A DNA stretch of 32,701 nt from an uncultured Oscillospiraceae bacterium (GCA_958423465.1 CATZRD010000027.1:1-32701); one strand, 5' to 3'; positions 10,550 through 18,538 are shown, numbered from the stretch's first letter. The notes: a model not told the origin generated them from the letters alone. Numbers and translations are program-made.

Positions 10550-11461
10550 ATGAAAACTGTGAAACGCGCCGCCGCCCTGCTGCTGGCCCTGATCCTTCTC
10601 GCCGGATACGGCGGGTCCGTTGGCTGCGCGGCCCCGGCGGAAAAGGAGGAGGAGCTTCCCGTCCTGCTGCTGCCGGAGGCCTCCGGCAAGGCCGTGCAGA
10701 AGAATACCCGGGCGGAGATCGACTACTCCAACACCGCCGACGGCTATGTGATGGCCCGCTTCACCGCCTCCACGGACAAGCGGCTGAAGGTCCAGATCAC
10801 CGGCCCCTCCACCACCTACAGCTACGACCTGCCCGCCGGGAGCTGGGTCACCTTTCCCCTCTCCGACGGCGACGGGCAGTACAAGGTAATGGTGGCGGAA
10901 AACACCACCGGCACCAAGTACGCCGTGGTGGTCAGCGTCTCCTTCCAGGTGAAGCTGACGGACGAGTTCGCCCCCTTCCTCCGGCCCAACCAGTACGTGG
11001 ACTACAGCGCGGCCCCCAACAGCGTGAAAAAGGCGGCGGAGCTGACCAAAGATATTACCGACCCTCTGGAGAAGGTCGCCAAGGTCTACGACTATGTGAT
11101 CGGCGAGCTGACCTACGACAAGGAGAAGGCCAAAAACGTGAAAAGCGGCTATCTCCCGGTGCTGGACAGCGTGCTGGAGGCGAAGAAGGGCATCTGCTTT
11201 GACTACGCCTCCCTGATGGCGGGGATGCTCCGCAGCCAGGGCGTGCCCTGCAAGCTGGTGGTGGGCTACGCCGGAAAGGCGTACCACGCCTGGATCAACG
11301 TGTGGACGGAGGAGGCCGGCTGGATCGACGCCGTGATCTACTTCGACGGCGCCGCCTGGCAGCGGATGGACCCCACCTTCGCGTCCTCCGGCAAGAGCAG
11401 CGAGTCCATCATGAAGTACATCGGCAACGGCAGCAACTATACCGCCAAATATCTGTATTAG
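10550..11461 (+). CDS. Exported transglutaminase-like (papain-fold) protein
   Basis: A 303-residue protein. It has an N-terminal signal sequence with a possible lipobox at GSVGC (Cys26), a beta-rich N-terminal domain (about 50-135) and a transglutaminase-core domain (about 155-280). The catalytic triad is visible as Cys216 (KKGICFDYA), His246 (AYHAWINVW) and Asp274 (MDPTF). Such domains act as peptidases, amidases or crosslinkers of surface proteins. It lies 12 nt before the GspF-like gene with a strong ribosome binding site (AAAGGAG), so it is part of the pilus-like operon. It may process or crosslink the appendage or cell wall; the substrate is unknown. Confidence 0.9.
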   Translation: MKTVKRAAALLLALILLAGYGGSVGCAAPAEKEEELPVLLLPEASGKAVQKNTRAEIDYSNTADGYVMARFTASTDKRLKVQITGPSTTYSYDLPAGSWVTFPLSDGDGQYKVMVAENTTGTKYAVVVSVSFQVKLTDEFAPFLRPNQYVDYSAAPNSVKKAAELTKDITDPLEKVAKVYDYVIGELTYDKEKAKNVKSGYLPVLDSVLEAKKGICFDYASLMAGMLRSQGVPCKLVVGYAGKAYHAWINVWTEEAGWIDAVIYFDGAAWQRMDPTFASSGKSSESIMKYIGNGSNYTAKYLY

Positions 11462-11473
11462 TCAGGAGTCCAT

Positions 11474-12505
11474 ATGAAAAAACAAGTTTCAAAGGAAGAT
11501 CTGGCCTCCCTGTGCCTGGAGCTGTCCCTGCTGCTCCACGCCGGCGTGGGAACGGGAGACGCGCTGCACCTGCTGGCTGAGGAGGAGGAAAGCAGCCGCG
11601 AGCTGCTGGAGCGCCTGGCGGAGCAGGTGGACGAGGGAGCGCCCCTCCACGCCGCCCTGCGGGAGAGCGGCGCGTTCCCCGTGTACGTCTGCGGCCTGGT
11701 GGAGGTGGGGGAGCGGACCGGGCGGGCCGAGGAGGCCCTCATGTCCCTGTCCCGGTACTATGAGGGGCGGCTCCGCCTGGAGCGCCGGGTCCGCAGCGCC
11801 CTGCTGTACCCGGCGGTGATGCTGGCCCTGATGCTGGTGGTCATCTGCGTGCTGCTGGTAAAGGTCCTGCCCATTTTCGACGATGTGTACGCCTCCCTGG
11901 GCAGCCGCCTCACCGGCATTGCCGGGGGGCTTCTGCGCCTGGGGCGCTGGCTGGAGGGGGCCATGCCCGTGCTGTGGGTGCTGCTGGCCCTGTGCGCGGT
12001 CCTGATCTGCGCCTGGGCCCTGTCCCCCGCCTTCCGGGAGAAGCTGACCGCCCTGTGGCGGAAGCACTGGGGGGACAAGGGCGTCGCCCGAAAGCTGAAT
12101 AACGCCCGGCTGGCCCAGGCCATGGCCATGGGCATGGCCAGCGGCCTGCCTCTGGAGGAGGCGGTGGAGCTGTCCGCCAGCCTCACCGAGGGCGCCGCCA
12201 GGGAGCGCTGTCTGGACTGCCGCCGCCGTCTGGAGGAGGGCGGGAGTCTCAGCGGCGCTCTGGAGGCCAGCGGCCTTCTGCCGCCCAGCCAGTGCCGTCT
12301 GCTGGAGCTTGGCCAGCGGGGCGGCGCGGGAGACGCGGCCATGGAAAAGATCGCCGGGGACCTGACGGAGGAGAGCGAGGACGCGCTGGAGGATCTGGTA
12401 TCCCGGGTGGAGCCGGCGCTGGTGCTGGTGTGCTCCCTGCTGGTCGGTCTGATCCTGCTCAGCGTCATGCTGCCGCTGATGAACATCATGGCGGCCATCG
12501 GGTGA
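11474..12505 (+). CDS. Type II secretion/type IV pilus platform protein (GspF/PilC family)
   Basis: A 343-residue inner-membrane platform protein with the two-fold repeat of the T2SSF domain. Cytoplasmic helical domain 1 (about 8-105) is followed by TM1 (111-133, with the hallmark LYPAVM...VLPIF), TM2 (163-184), cytoplasmic domain 2 (about 208-300) and TM3 (314-336, starting at the typical VEPALVL). It is somewhat shorter than the usual 400 residues because the N-terminal extension is absent. In known systems it couples the cytoplasmic ATPase to pilin assembly or removal. The start has GGAG 7 nt upstream. The next gene begins 4 nt after its stop. Confidence 0.92.
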   Translation: MKKQVSKEDLASLCLELSLLLHAGVGTGDALHLLAEEEESSRELLERLAEQVDEGAPLHAALRESGAFPVYVCGLVEVGERTGRAEEALMSLSRYYEGRLRLERRVRSALLYPAVMLALMLVVICVLLVKVLPIFDDVYASLGSRLTGIAGGLLRLGRWLEGAMPVLWVLLALCAVLICAWALSPAFREKLTALWRKHWGDKGVARKLNNARLAQAMAMGMASGLPLEEAVELSASLTEGAARERCLDCRRRLEEGGSLSGALEASGLLPPSQCRLLELGQRGGAGDAAMEKIAGDLTEESEDALEDLVSRVEPALVLVCSLLVGLILLSVMLPLMNIMAAIG

Positions 12506-12509
12506 GCCT

Positions 12510-12833
12510 ATGAGACGGAAATGGAACCATCTGCACTCCCTGCTACGGGGTCTGCTGCTGCCGGCGGCAGCGGCGGCGGTGCTGCTACTCTTCGCCGCGG
12601 CGCTGAACAGCCTCAACCAGGACCGGAGCCAGGAGGACCTGCGCCAGCTGGAGGAGACCCTGCGCCGCAGCTGCGTGGCCTGCTACGCCGCCGAGGGGGC
12701 CTATCCCCCCAGTCTGGACTACCTGGAGGAGCATTACGGCCTGCAGGTGGATGAGGACCGGTACACGGTCCATTACACGGTGATCGCGGAGAATTTGATG
12801 CCGGATATTACGGTCCTGGAGAATGATCGCTGA
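12510..12833 (+). CDS. Pseudopilin-like single-pass protein
   Basis: A 107-residue protein with one N-terminal transmembrane helix (14-33). An amphipathic helix follows, then a small domain with YAAEGAYPPSLDYLEEHYGL. That pattern (acidic-Gly-xTyr-Pro-xSer-Leu) is typical of the globular part of GspG/ComGC-type pseudopilins. A canonical prepilin-peptidase site (Gly followed by Phe, with Glu at +5) is not present before the helix. It starts 4 nt after the GspF-like gene and overlaps the next gene by one base (TGATG), implying translational coupling. Confidence 0.8.
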   Translation: MRRKWNHLHSLLRGLLLPAAAAAVLLLFAAALNSLNQDRSQEDLRQLEETLRRSCVACYAAEGAYPPSLDYLEEHYGLQVDEDRYTVHYTVIAENLMPDITVLENDR

Positions 12834-13312
12834 TGAGACGAAATGAGAAACGGCATATGGACGGACTGGCGGCGCTGCTGCTGTTCGGGGTATTCGCCTG
12901 CTGCGTGTTGGGCGTGCTCCTGACGGGGGCGGGCGCTTACCGCCGCCTGACGGAGCGGGACCAGGCCTCCTATGAGCGCCGGACCTGCGCGCAGTATATC
13001 GCCACCCGGGTCCGCCAGGCGGACCGTCTGGGGGGCGTATCCGTGGAGCGGTTCGGCGGCGTCCCCGCCCTGCGCCTGACGGACGAGGGCGGCTATATCA
13101 CCTACGTCTACTGCTGCGAGGGCTATCTGATGGAGCTGTACGCCGCGCCGGACGCAGAGCTGACCCCGGCGGACGGTGAGAAGCTCCTGCGGGCCGCCGG
13201 GATGGAGGTCTCCCTCGCCGGCGGGCTGCTGGAGGTGTCCGTCACCGGGGCGGACGGCGGGGTGGACCGGCTGTACCTGTCCCTGCGCTGCGGAGAGGGG
13301 GCGGCGGCATGA
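12833..13312 (+). CDS. DUF4860 family single-pass protein
   Basis: A 159-residue protein that looks like DUF4860. It has a short basic N-terminus, a transmembrane helix (about 11-33, LAALLLFGVFACCVLGVLLTGAG), a charged helix with RTCAQYIATRVRQAD and a beta-rich C-terminal domain. DUF4860 proteins are found in Clostridia beside T2SS/T4P-like genes and are probably minor pseudopilins; the function has not been shown. The start overlaps the previous stop by one base and the end overlaps the next start by four (ATGA). Confidence 0.85.
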   Translation: MRRNEKRHMDGLAALLLFGVFACCVLGVLLTGAGAYRRLTERDQASYERRTCAQYIATRVRQADRLGGVSVERFGGVPALRLTDEGGYITYVYCCEGYLMELYAAPDAELTPADGEKLLRAAGMEVSLAGGLLEVSVTGADGGVDRLYLSLRCGEGAAA

Positions 13313-13743
13313 GGAGCAAAGCGCCTCTGGCGCTGATGGAGCAGATGATCATGCTGCTGGTGTTCGCCCTGGCGGCGGCCCTGTGCCTCCAATCCTTCGC
13401 GAAGTCGGACCGGATGTCGGAGCGGGCCGAGGAGCGGGACCGGGCTTTAACGGTGTGCCAGTCCGCGGCGGAGGTCATCCGCCACACCGGCGGCGACTTC
13501 ACCGCGGCGGCGAAAAAGCTGGACGCTGCCTGGTGGGACGCGGACGGCCTGACCGTGGACTATGACCAAAGCTGGGAGAGCAACGCCTCCTCGGTGAAGT
13601 ATGTCCTGGGGATCAGCCGGGTGGAGACCGGCGTGCCCGGTCTGGGCAGGGCGGAGATCTGGCTGTACAACGAGGCGGCGGAGCCCCGGGAGGAGCTGAT
13701 CCGCTTCCAGGTGGCCTGGCAGGAGGTGAGCGGCGATGCATAA
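13309..13743 (+). CDS. Small pseudopilin-like membrane protein, unknown
   Basis: A 144-residue protein with one N-terminal transmembrane helix (about 8-28, LMEQMIMLLVFALAAALCLQ), a long charged helix (SERAEERDRALTVCQSAAEVI) and a beta-rich C-terminal part with WLYN. The layout (helix, spine, small globular head) is that of a minor pilin. The Glu11 inside the helix could mimic the Glu5 of pilins, but no clear prepilin cleavage site is seen. It overlaps both neighbouring genes (4 bp upstream, 8 bp downstream). Confidence 0.75.
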   Translation: MRSKAPLALMEQMIMLLVFALAAALCLQSFAKSDRMSERAEERDRALTVCQSAAEVIRHTGGDFTAAAKKLDAAWWDADGLTVDYDQSWESNASSVKYVLGISRVETGVPGLGRAEIWLYNEAAEPREELIRFQVAWQEVSGDA

Positions 13744-14191
13744 GGCAAAACGGGAGCGCTTTCCCGCCCCGGCCATTGGGGGCGCGTCCCTGCTGGTGGC
13801 CTTCGCCGTGCTGTGCCTGACGATCTTCGCCCTGCTGAGCCTGACTACGGTCCAGGCCAGCCGGCGGCTGGCGGACGCCTCCGTCCAGGCAGCGGAGGAC
13901 TACTACGCCGCCGACTGTCAGGCCCAGGCCGTTCTGGCCTGGCTGCGGACCGGTCAGGGAAAGCCGGATCTGCCGGAGGACTTTGCCATCACTGTGTCCA
14001 CCCGTGAAGCTTCCGGCCGCAGCGAGACCCTGTACGCTTACGCCATCCCCGTTTCCGACACCCAGGAGCTGCGGGTGGAGGTCCGGGTGGACGGGGCGGA
14101 CGACTATGAGATCCTGCGCTGGCAGACGGCGGCCTCCCAGGTGTGGGAGGCGGACGACAGTCTGGAGCTGTGGGACGGCGGTATGTTTTAG
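13736..14191 (+). CDS. Small pseudopilin-like membrane protein, unknown
   Basis: A 151-residue protein with a basic N-terminus (HKAKRER), one transmembrane helix (about 16-37, GASLLVAFAVLCLTIFALLSL) and a helix rich in Ala/Asp/Tyr (ADASVQAAEDYYAADCQAQAV). A beta-rich domain ending in a Trp/Asp-rich tail (SLELWDGGMF) completes it. The start sits on a strong ribosome binding site (GGAGGTGAG) inside the previous gene. Its architecture parallels that of the three preceding proteins. Family not recognised by name. Confidence 0.75.
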   Translation: MHKAKRERFPAPAIGGASLLVAFAVLCLTIFALLSLTTVQASRRLADASVQAAEDYYAADCQAQAVLAWLRTGQGKPDLPEDFAITVSTREASGRSETLYAYAIPVSDTQELRVEVRVDGADDYEILRWQTAASQVWEADDSLELWDGGMF

Positions 14192-14234
14192 AAAAAATGG
14201 ACAGTGGGCCGATGAGGCTTGTATGGGGGCTTAT

Positions 14235-15293
14235 ATGGCGGAATTACTGGATTATCTGAAGCAGGCGGCGGCAGACGGCGCCTCGGACCTGTTTATCATC
14301 GCGGGCGGCCGGGTGTGCGAAAAAAACGACAAGCGCATGACGCCCATCAGTGCGGAGAAGATCTTTCCTCAGGAGACGGAGCGCCTGATTCTGGATATGT
14401 ACCATCTGGCGGAGCGGGACCCCGCCCCCTATCTCCGCCGGGGAGATGACGACTTCTCCTTCTCCGTGCCGGGGCTGGCCCGCTTCCGGGTCAACGCCTA
14501 CCGGCAGAGAGGCTCCCTGGCGGCGGTGGTCCGGGTGGTGGCCTTCCGCATCCCGGACTGGCGGGCGCTGGGCATCCCGCCGGCTGTCATCGACCTGGCG
14601 GACACGTCCCACGGCATGGTACTGGTCACAGGCACCGCCGGCAGCGGCAAGTCCACCACCCAGGCGTGCATCATCGACCGCATCAACCAGACCCGGGAGT
14701 GTCATATCATCACGCTGGAGGACCCCATCGAATATCTGCACCGGGACCAGCGCAGCATCGTCAGCCAGCGGGAGATCGCCATTGACACCGAGAACTACCT
14801 CAGCGCCCTGCGGGCCTGCCTGCGGCAGGCGCCGGACGTGATCCTCCTGGGGGAGATGCGGGACGCGGAGACCATCCATACCGCCATGACGGCGGCGGAG
14901 ACCGGGCATCTGCTCATCGCCACGCTGCACACCCGGGGGGCCGTGAATACCATCGACCGGATCGTGGACACCTTCCCCGGCAGCCAGCAGGAGCAGATCC
15001 GGGCTCAGCTGGGCACGGTGCTGCACACGGTCATTTCCCAGCAGCTTCTGCCGGGGACCCACGGCGACCTGGTGCCGGCCTTTGAGATCATGCGCATGAA
15101 CAGCGCCATCCGCAGCATGATCCGGGACAACAAGACCCACCAGATCGAAAACGTCATCGCCTCCGGCGGCAGCGAGGGCATGGTCACCATGGACAGCTCC
15201 ATCCTGTCCCTCTATCGGGCGGGGAAGATCACCGCCGACACCGCGGTGGACTACGCCAGCAGCCCGGAGCAGATGCGCCGCAGACTGGGCTGA
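14235..15293 (+). CDS. pilT: PilT-type (retraction) ATPase
   Basis: A 352-residue hexameric secretion ATPase of normal PilT length. Visible motifs: N-terminal MAELLDYLKQ and GASDLF; Walker A GTAGSGKST (133-141); Asp box ITLEDPIEY (159-167); Walker B VILLGEMRD (202-210); His box HLLIATLHT (225-233); and AIRSMIRD (291-298). The last matches the AIRNLIRE motif that marks retraction ATPases. An alternative ATG lies at 14223; 14235 was chosen because it gives the usual PilT N-terminus and has GGGGGC upstream. It is the last gene of the operon, 43 nt after the preceding gene, and is followed by a strong terminator. No PilB-type extension ATPase is in the window. Confidence 0.95.
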   Translation: MAELLDYLKQAAADGASDLFIIAGGRVCEKNDKRMTPISAEKIFPQETERLILDMYHLAERDPAPYLRRGDDDFSFSVPGLARFRVNAYRQRGSLAAVVRVVAFRIPDWRALGIPPAVIDLADTSHGMVLVTGTAGSGKSTTQACIIDRINQTRECHIITLEDPIEYLHRDQRSIVSQREIAIDTENYLSALRACLRQAPDVILLGEMRDAETIHTAMTAAETGHLLIATLHTRGAVNTIDRIVDTFPGSQQEQIRAQLGTVLHTVISQQLLPGTHGDLVPAFEIMRMNSAIRSMIRDNKTHQIENVIASGGSEGMVTMDSSILSLYRAGKITADTAVDYASSPEQMRRRLG

Positions 15294-15322
15294 CCGGCCC
15301 GTCCTCTCCCCGTAACACGCAG

Positions 15323-15363
15323 AAAAGCCCCCGGCGCTTCACAGTGAAGCGCCGGGGGCTTTT
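15323..15363. terminator. Strong bidirectional terminator
   Basis: A perfect 20-bp inverted repeat with a single central base (arms 15323-15342 and 15344-15363), AAAA at one end and TTTT at the other. It separates the pilT operon from the convergent GPH symporter gene and can serve both. Confidence 0.92.
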
Positions 15364-15393
15364 ATCCGCGGGGCAGCGTCTGCCACGAGCAGG

Positions 15394-16779
15394 TCAGCTC
15401 TGCTTCTCCTTGTCCCGCAGCTCGCGGACGATCTCCGCCGCCCGCTGGTCCGTAAGGGTGAACTTCCGCTTGAACAGCACCAGTGCCAGGGCCAGCACCA
15501 CCATGGGCAGCACGGTCATCATCAGCCGCAGGCCCAGCAGCGTGGACGCCGACTGGACCGCCACAGGGCCGGTCTCGTCGGTGTTGCCCACCAGCCCGAT
15601 GAGGTCCAGCCCGATGCCGGTGAGGAACACGGAGACGCCGGAGGCGGCCTTTACCACGAAGGTCTGCATGGAGAAGATGACGCTCTCCTCCCGCCGTCCG
15701 GTCCTGAGCTGGCCGTAGTCCACGCTGTTGGACAAAAAGAGGGTGGTAAGCACCGACAGCATCCCGTTGCAGGCAAATACCGCCGCGCCGGGGACGCACA
15801 GGGCCAGCAGGCTTCCGGAGAAGCCGGTAAGGCAGAGGACCAGCAGCGCCCCGTAGCCCGCCAGGGCCAAAATCAGGCTGAAGGTGAACACCTGGGTGTT
15901 GGAGAGCTTCTTTCGCAACAGGGGGTAGAGCACCATCATGCCCAGGATCTGGGCCCCGCCGCCGATGGTGGAGAAGAGGGTGTAGCTGGCCTTCCAGCCC
16001 TCCCCGCCGAAGTCGTACTTGAAAAAGTAGATGATGAAATTGGAAGTGAGGTACAATGCGCTGTTGATGAGGACGATGCTGCCCACCACCACCATGGCCT
16101 GGTCGTTGCCCAGGAGGGCCCGGAACATCTCCTTCACCCCGGCGGTCTTCATCTCGCTCTGGGAGTTCTCCCGGAACAGGGCGCAGCACAGCGCCTCCGC
16201 CGCCACGAAGATCACCGCCACGATGAGGGCCACCATTTTGAAGCCCTGCCGCTCGCTGCCGCCGCCCAGGACGCCTACCAGCAGCATGGTGAACATGGCG
16301 ATCAGGGCGGAGCCCACCCCGGCGCAGGTGCGGCCCACCACGGACAGGTCCTCCCGATCCTTGGGCGTTCTGGTGACGGCGGGGATCATGGACCAGTAGG
16401 GAATGTCCATCATGGTGTAGGTCACGCCCCAGAGGATGTAGACCACCGTGAAGTAGACCATCAGTCCCGCGCCCTCCACCGCCGGGGCGGCGAACATGGC
16501 GTACAGCACCAGGGCGTTGAGCACCGTGCCGGTGAAGAGCCAGGGCCGGAAACGGCCCCAGCGGCTGCGGGTCCTGGCCACGACGACTCCCATGAAGGGG
16601 TCGTTCAGGGCGTCGAACACCCGGGCGATCATCAGGATCAGGCCCACGAAGGTGGCGCTGAGGCCCAGCACGTCCTGATAGTAGTACATGACGTAGGAGG
16701 CGGACAGGGCGTACACCATGTCCTTGCCCACGGCGCCGATGCCAAAGGCCGCCTTTTGTTTACCGGTGAGTTCCATCAT
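15394..16779 (-). CDS. GPH-family sugar/cation symporter (MFS)
   Basis: A 461-residue transporter with about 12 transmembrane helices. The family signature after helix 2 is clear: DALNDPFMGVVVARTRSRWG then GRFRPWLF, matching the D-P-x-G...R-x-G-R-[FY]-R-P motif of glycoside-pentoside-hexuronide symporters. These import sugars or glycosides with Na+ or H+; some members act on other solutes. The substrate cannot be read here. It overlaps the upstream hydrolase gene by 4 bp (ATGA), has AAGGAGGAG before the ATG, and is last in a TetR-hydrolase-symporter operon. Confidence 0.92.
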   Translation of the reverse strand: MMELTGKQKAAFGIGAVGKDMVYALSASYVMYYYQDVLGLSATFVGLILMIARVFDALNDPFMGVVVARTRSRWGRFRPWLFTGTVLNALVLYAMFAAPAVEGAGLMVYFTVVYILWGVTYTMMDIPYWSMIPAVTRTPKDREDLSVVGRTCAGVGSALIAMFTMLLVGVLGGGSERQGFKMVALIVAVIFVAAEALCCALFRENSQSEMKTAGVKEMFRALLGNDQAMVVVGSIVLINSALYLTSNFIIYFFKYDFGGEGWKASYTLFSTIGGGAQILGMMVLYPLLRKKLSNTQVFTFSLILALAGYGALLVLCLTGFSGSLLALCVPGAAVFACNGMLSVLTTLFLSNSVDYGQLRTGRREESVIFSMQTFVVKAASGVSVFLTGIGLDLIGLVGNTDETGPVAVQSASTLLGLRLMMTVLPMVVLALALVLFKRKFTLTDQRAAEIVRELRDKEKQS

Positions 16780-17756
16780 ATCTCCTCCTTATGTTCATTC
16801 TGTTCAGCCGCGGCGGCCTTCGCGTCTCCCGCCGCGCAGCCGCATAGAAATTCCAGGACCAGCCGCTCGTACCGCGCCGGGTCGCTGGCAATGGAGCAGG
16901 CGTGCTCCGCCCCGGGGAAGAGGTGGAGGACGCTCCTGGGGTCCTTGCATTTGGCCACCATCATTTTGCTGTGCTCCCAGGGAATCAGCGAATCGGCCTC
17001 GCCGTGCATGAAGCAGATGGGGACCTCCGCCCCCTCCACCGCCCGGATGGGGTTCACCTTGGGAAAGTCATACCCATACTGTACCCGCCCCAGGAAAGCC
17101 GCCATGGGCAGAATGGGAAAGGCGGGCAGATGGAACTGGTCCCGGACCACATGGCGGAACAGGAGGGTGGAGCTGGCGAAGGGGCAGTCGGCTATAACGA
17201 AGTCCGGCTTCTCCCGCTCCAGACAGAGCAGGACGGTGGCCGCCCCCATGGACTCCCCGTGGAGTCCGATCCGGCAGTCCTGCCCAAAGACCGTCCGGGT
17301 ATACGCCATCACGCGGCTCAGGTCCTTGGCCTCCTCCTGACCCAGGGTGCAGCAGGTCCCGCCGGACTGGCCGAAGTACCGCTCGTCATAGAGCACCAGA
17401 CTGTACCCCGCCCGGTAAAAGAGGTCGGCGTACTTCACCTGACACAGCCGGGTGACGGTGTGGCCGTGGCAGAGGATCACCACCCGCCGGGGCCGTCCGC
17501 TGTCGGCGGGGTTTCGTACATACTCGCCGGAGAGGGTGACGCCGCCGCTCTCCACAGTAAAGGGCCGGCGGTTCCATTCCCGGTCATAGCGGTCCAGGGC
17601 CGCCCCAAAGCCGCCTTCCGTTTCCTGCCGGCGGACGAACGTCTCGTCGTGCCGGGTGGCCCTGGTCACCTTCCGCACGCACAGCTCCGCCGCCGTAAGG
17701 CAGCCCAGCAATAGCAGCAGGGCGGCCGCGCCCAGCAGGACCCACAGCCAGATCAT
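16776..17756 (-). CDS. Membrane-anchored alpha/beta hydrolase
   Basis: A 326-residue protein with an N-terminal transmembrane anchor (2-24) followed by an alpha/beta-hydrolase fold. The oxyanion/HG segment is CHGHT (96-100), the nucleophile elbow HGESMGAA puts Ser169 in GxSxG, and Asp255 (HGEADSLIP) and His285 (GAEHA) complete the triad. It resembles the ysdB/BAAT-like 'prolyl oligopeptidase-type' serine hydrolases of Clostridia. The ATG at 17756 (GAGGAG 9 nt upstream) was preferred over a TTG at 17777. It is co-transcribed with the TetR regulator and the symporter, so it may cleave an ester or peptide that the regulator senses. Confidence 0.88.
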   Translation of the reverse strand: MIWLWVLLGAAALLLLLGCLTAAELCVRKVTRATRHDETFVRRQETEGGFGAALDRYDREWNRRPFTVESGGVTLSGEYVRNPADSGRPRRVVILCHGHTVTRLCQVKYADLFYRAGYSLVLYDERYFGQSGGTCCTLGQEEAKDLSRVMAYTRTVFGQDCRIGLHGESMGAATVLLCLEREKPDFVIADCPFASSTLLFRHVVRDQFHLPAFPILPMAAFLGRVQYGYDFPKVNPIRAVEGAEVPICFMHGEADSLIPWEHSKMMVAKCKDPRSVLHLFPGAEHACSIASDPARYERLVLEFLCGCAAGDAKAAAAEQNEHKEEI

Positions 17757-17816
17757 CCGATCCACTCCTCTCCGCAATATGGTACGCGCTCCCGGGATCT
17801 TTCGCCGGGCCGGATC

Positions 17817-18386
17817 TTACGCTCCATGGCCGTCCCCCCTGATCCCGTTCATGATAATGTCGATCATGGCATCCAGCGTCTCCCGGTAGCTAGCGCCGGT
17901 CTCCTCCATGGCCTCGCCGTCCAGCAGGCTCTCGATGGAGGCGGTGATCATCCGCCGCAGCACCGCCACCGGCACCCGGCGGATGCTGCCCTGGGCCATG
18001 CCCTCCTCCAGCAGGGCGATGGTCGGCTCCCAGCCGGTCTCCAGATGCCATCGCACCCGGCGGGCCACAGCGGGATACTTCTCGTCCAGCTCGTCCAGCT
18101 GCCGGAAATCCAGCGCCGCGTACTCCTCCGGCAGGGCCACGATCACCGTCCGGACCCGCTCCTCAATGGGGCCGGGGGCCTCCATGACCTCCCGCTTCCG
18201 GCGGTGGATGCTGGCAAAGAGGGAGTCCACCATGTCCAGCAGCAGCGCCTCCTTGGAGGGATACACCGTGTAGATGGTCTTTTTGCTGATGTGCATGGAC
18301 TGGGCCACCTCCTGCATGGTGAAGTGCAGGCTGCGCCGGAAGTACAGGCGGATGGCCGCCGCCACGATGCGCTCTTTCAGCTCCAT
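17817..18386 (-). CDS. TetR/AcrR-family transcriptional regulator
   Basis: A 189-residue protein with an N-terminal TetR helix-turn-helix (residues 5-50): IVAAAIRLYF, then FTMQEVAQSMHISKKTIYTV and YPSKEALL. An all-helical ligand/dimer domain follows. The start at 18386 has GGGAGGG 6 nt upstream. It is first in the operon with the hydrolase (60 nt downstream) and the GPH symporter. An 8-bp inverted repeat surrounds its own -10 box, so it very probably represses its own operon and is released by a ligand related to the hydrolase or transporter substrate. Confidence 0.9.
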   Translation of the reverse strand: MELKERIVAAAIRLYFRRSLHFTMQEVAQSMHISKKTIYTVYPSKEALLLDMVDSLFASIHRRKREVMEAPGPIEERVRTVIVALPEEYAALDFRQLDELDEKYPAVARRVRWHLETGWEPTIALLEEGMAQGSIRRVPVAVLRRMITASIESLLDGEAMEETGASYRETLDAMIDIIMNGIRGDGHGA

Positions 18387-18427
18387 AGCGTCCCTCCCAT
18401 CTTCTGCGGAAACTGGAAATATTATTC

Positions 18428-18453
18428 TGGTTTCCATTGTACGCAGGAAACCA
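18428..18453. promoter_or_regulatory. Candidate TetR operator (inverted repeat)
   Basis: TGGTTTCC (18428-18435) and GGAAACCA (18446-18453) form a perfect 8-bp inverted repeat with a 10-bp spacer. The spacer contains the -10 box. Further GGTTTCC/GGAAAC half-sites lie at 18408, 18467 and 18485. Confidence 0.7.
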
Positions 18454-18464
18454 CATCTTGGCAA
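18436..18464 (-). promoter_or_regulatory. Promoter of the TetR-hydrolase-symporter operon
   Basis: Minus-strand TTGCCA (18459-18464) and TACAAT (18436-18441) with a 17-bp spacer, about 45 nt before the regulator's ATG. One operator arm lies between -35 and -10, the other just after the -10. Confidence 0.75.
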
Positions 18465-18471
18465 GGGGTTT

Positions 18472-18486
18472 CCGCAGAATCTGCGG
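18472..18486. repeat. Palindrome, possible second operator
   Basis: CCGCAGA-A-TCTGCGG is a perfect 7-bp inverted repeat just upstream of the -35 box. A related TTCTGCGGAAAC lies at 18402-18413, on the other side of the promoter. Confidence 0.5.
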
Positions 18487-18538
18487 TTTCCACAAGAGCG
18501 CCCCGCCTGTTTTGTGCAATATCCCAGGCAACATAAAA

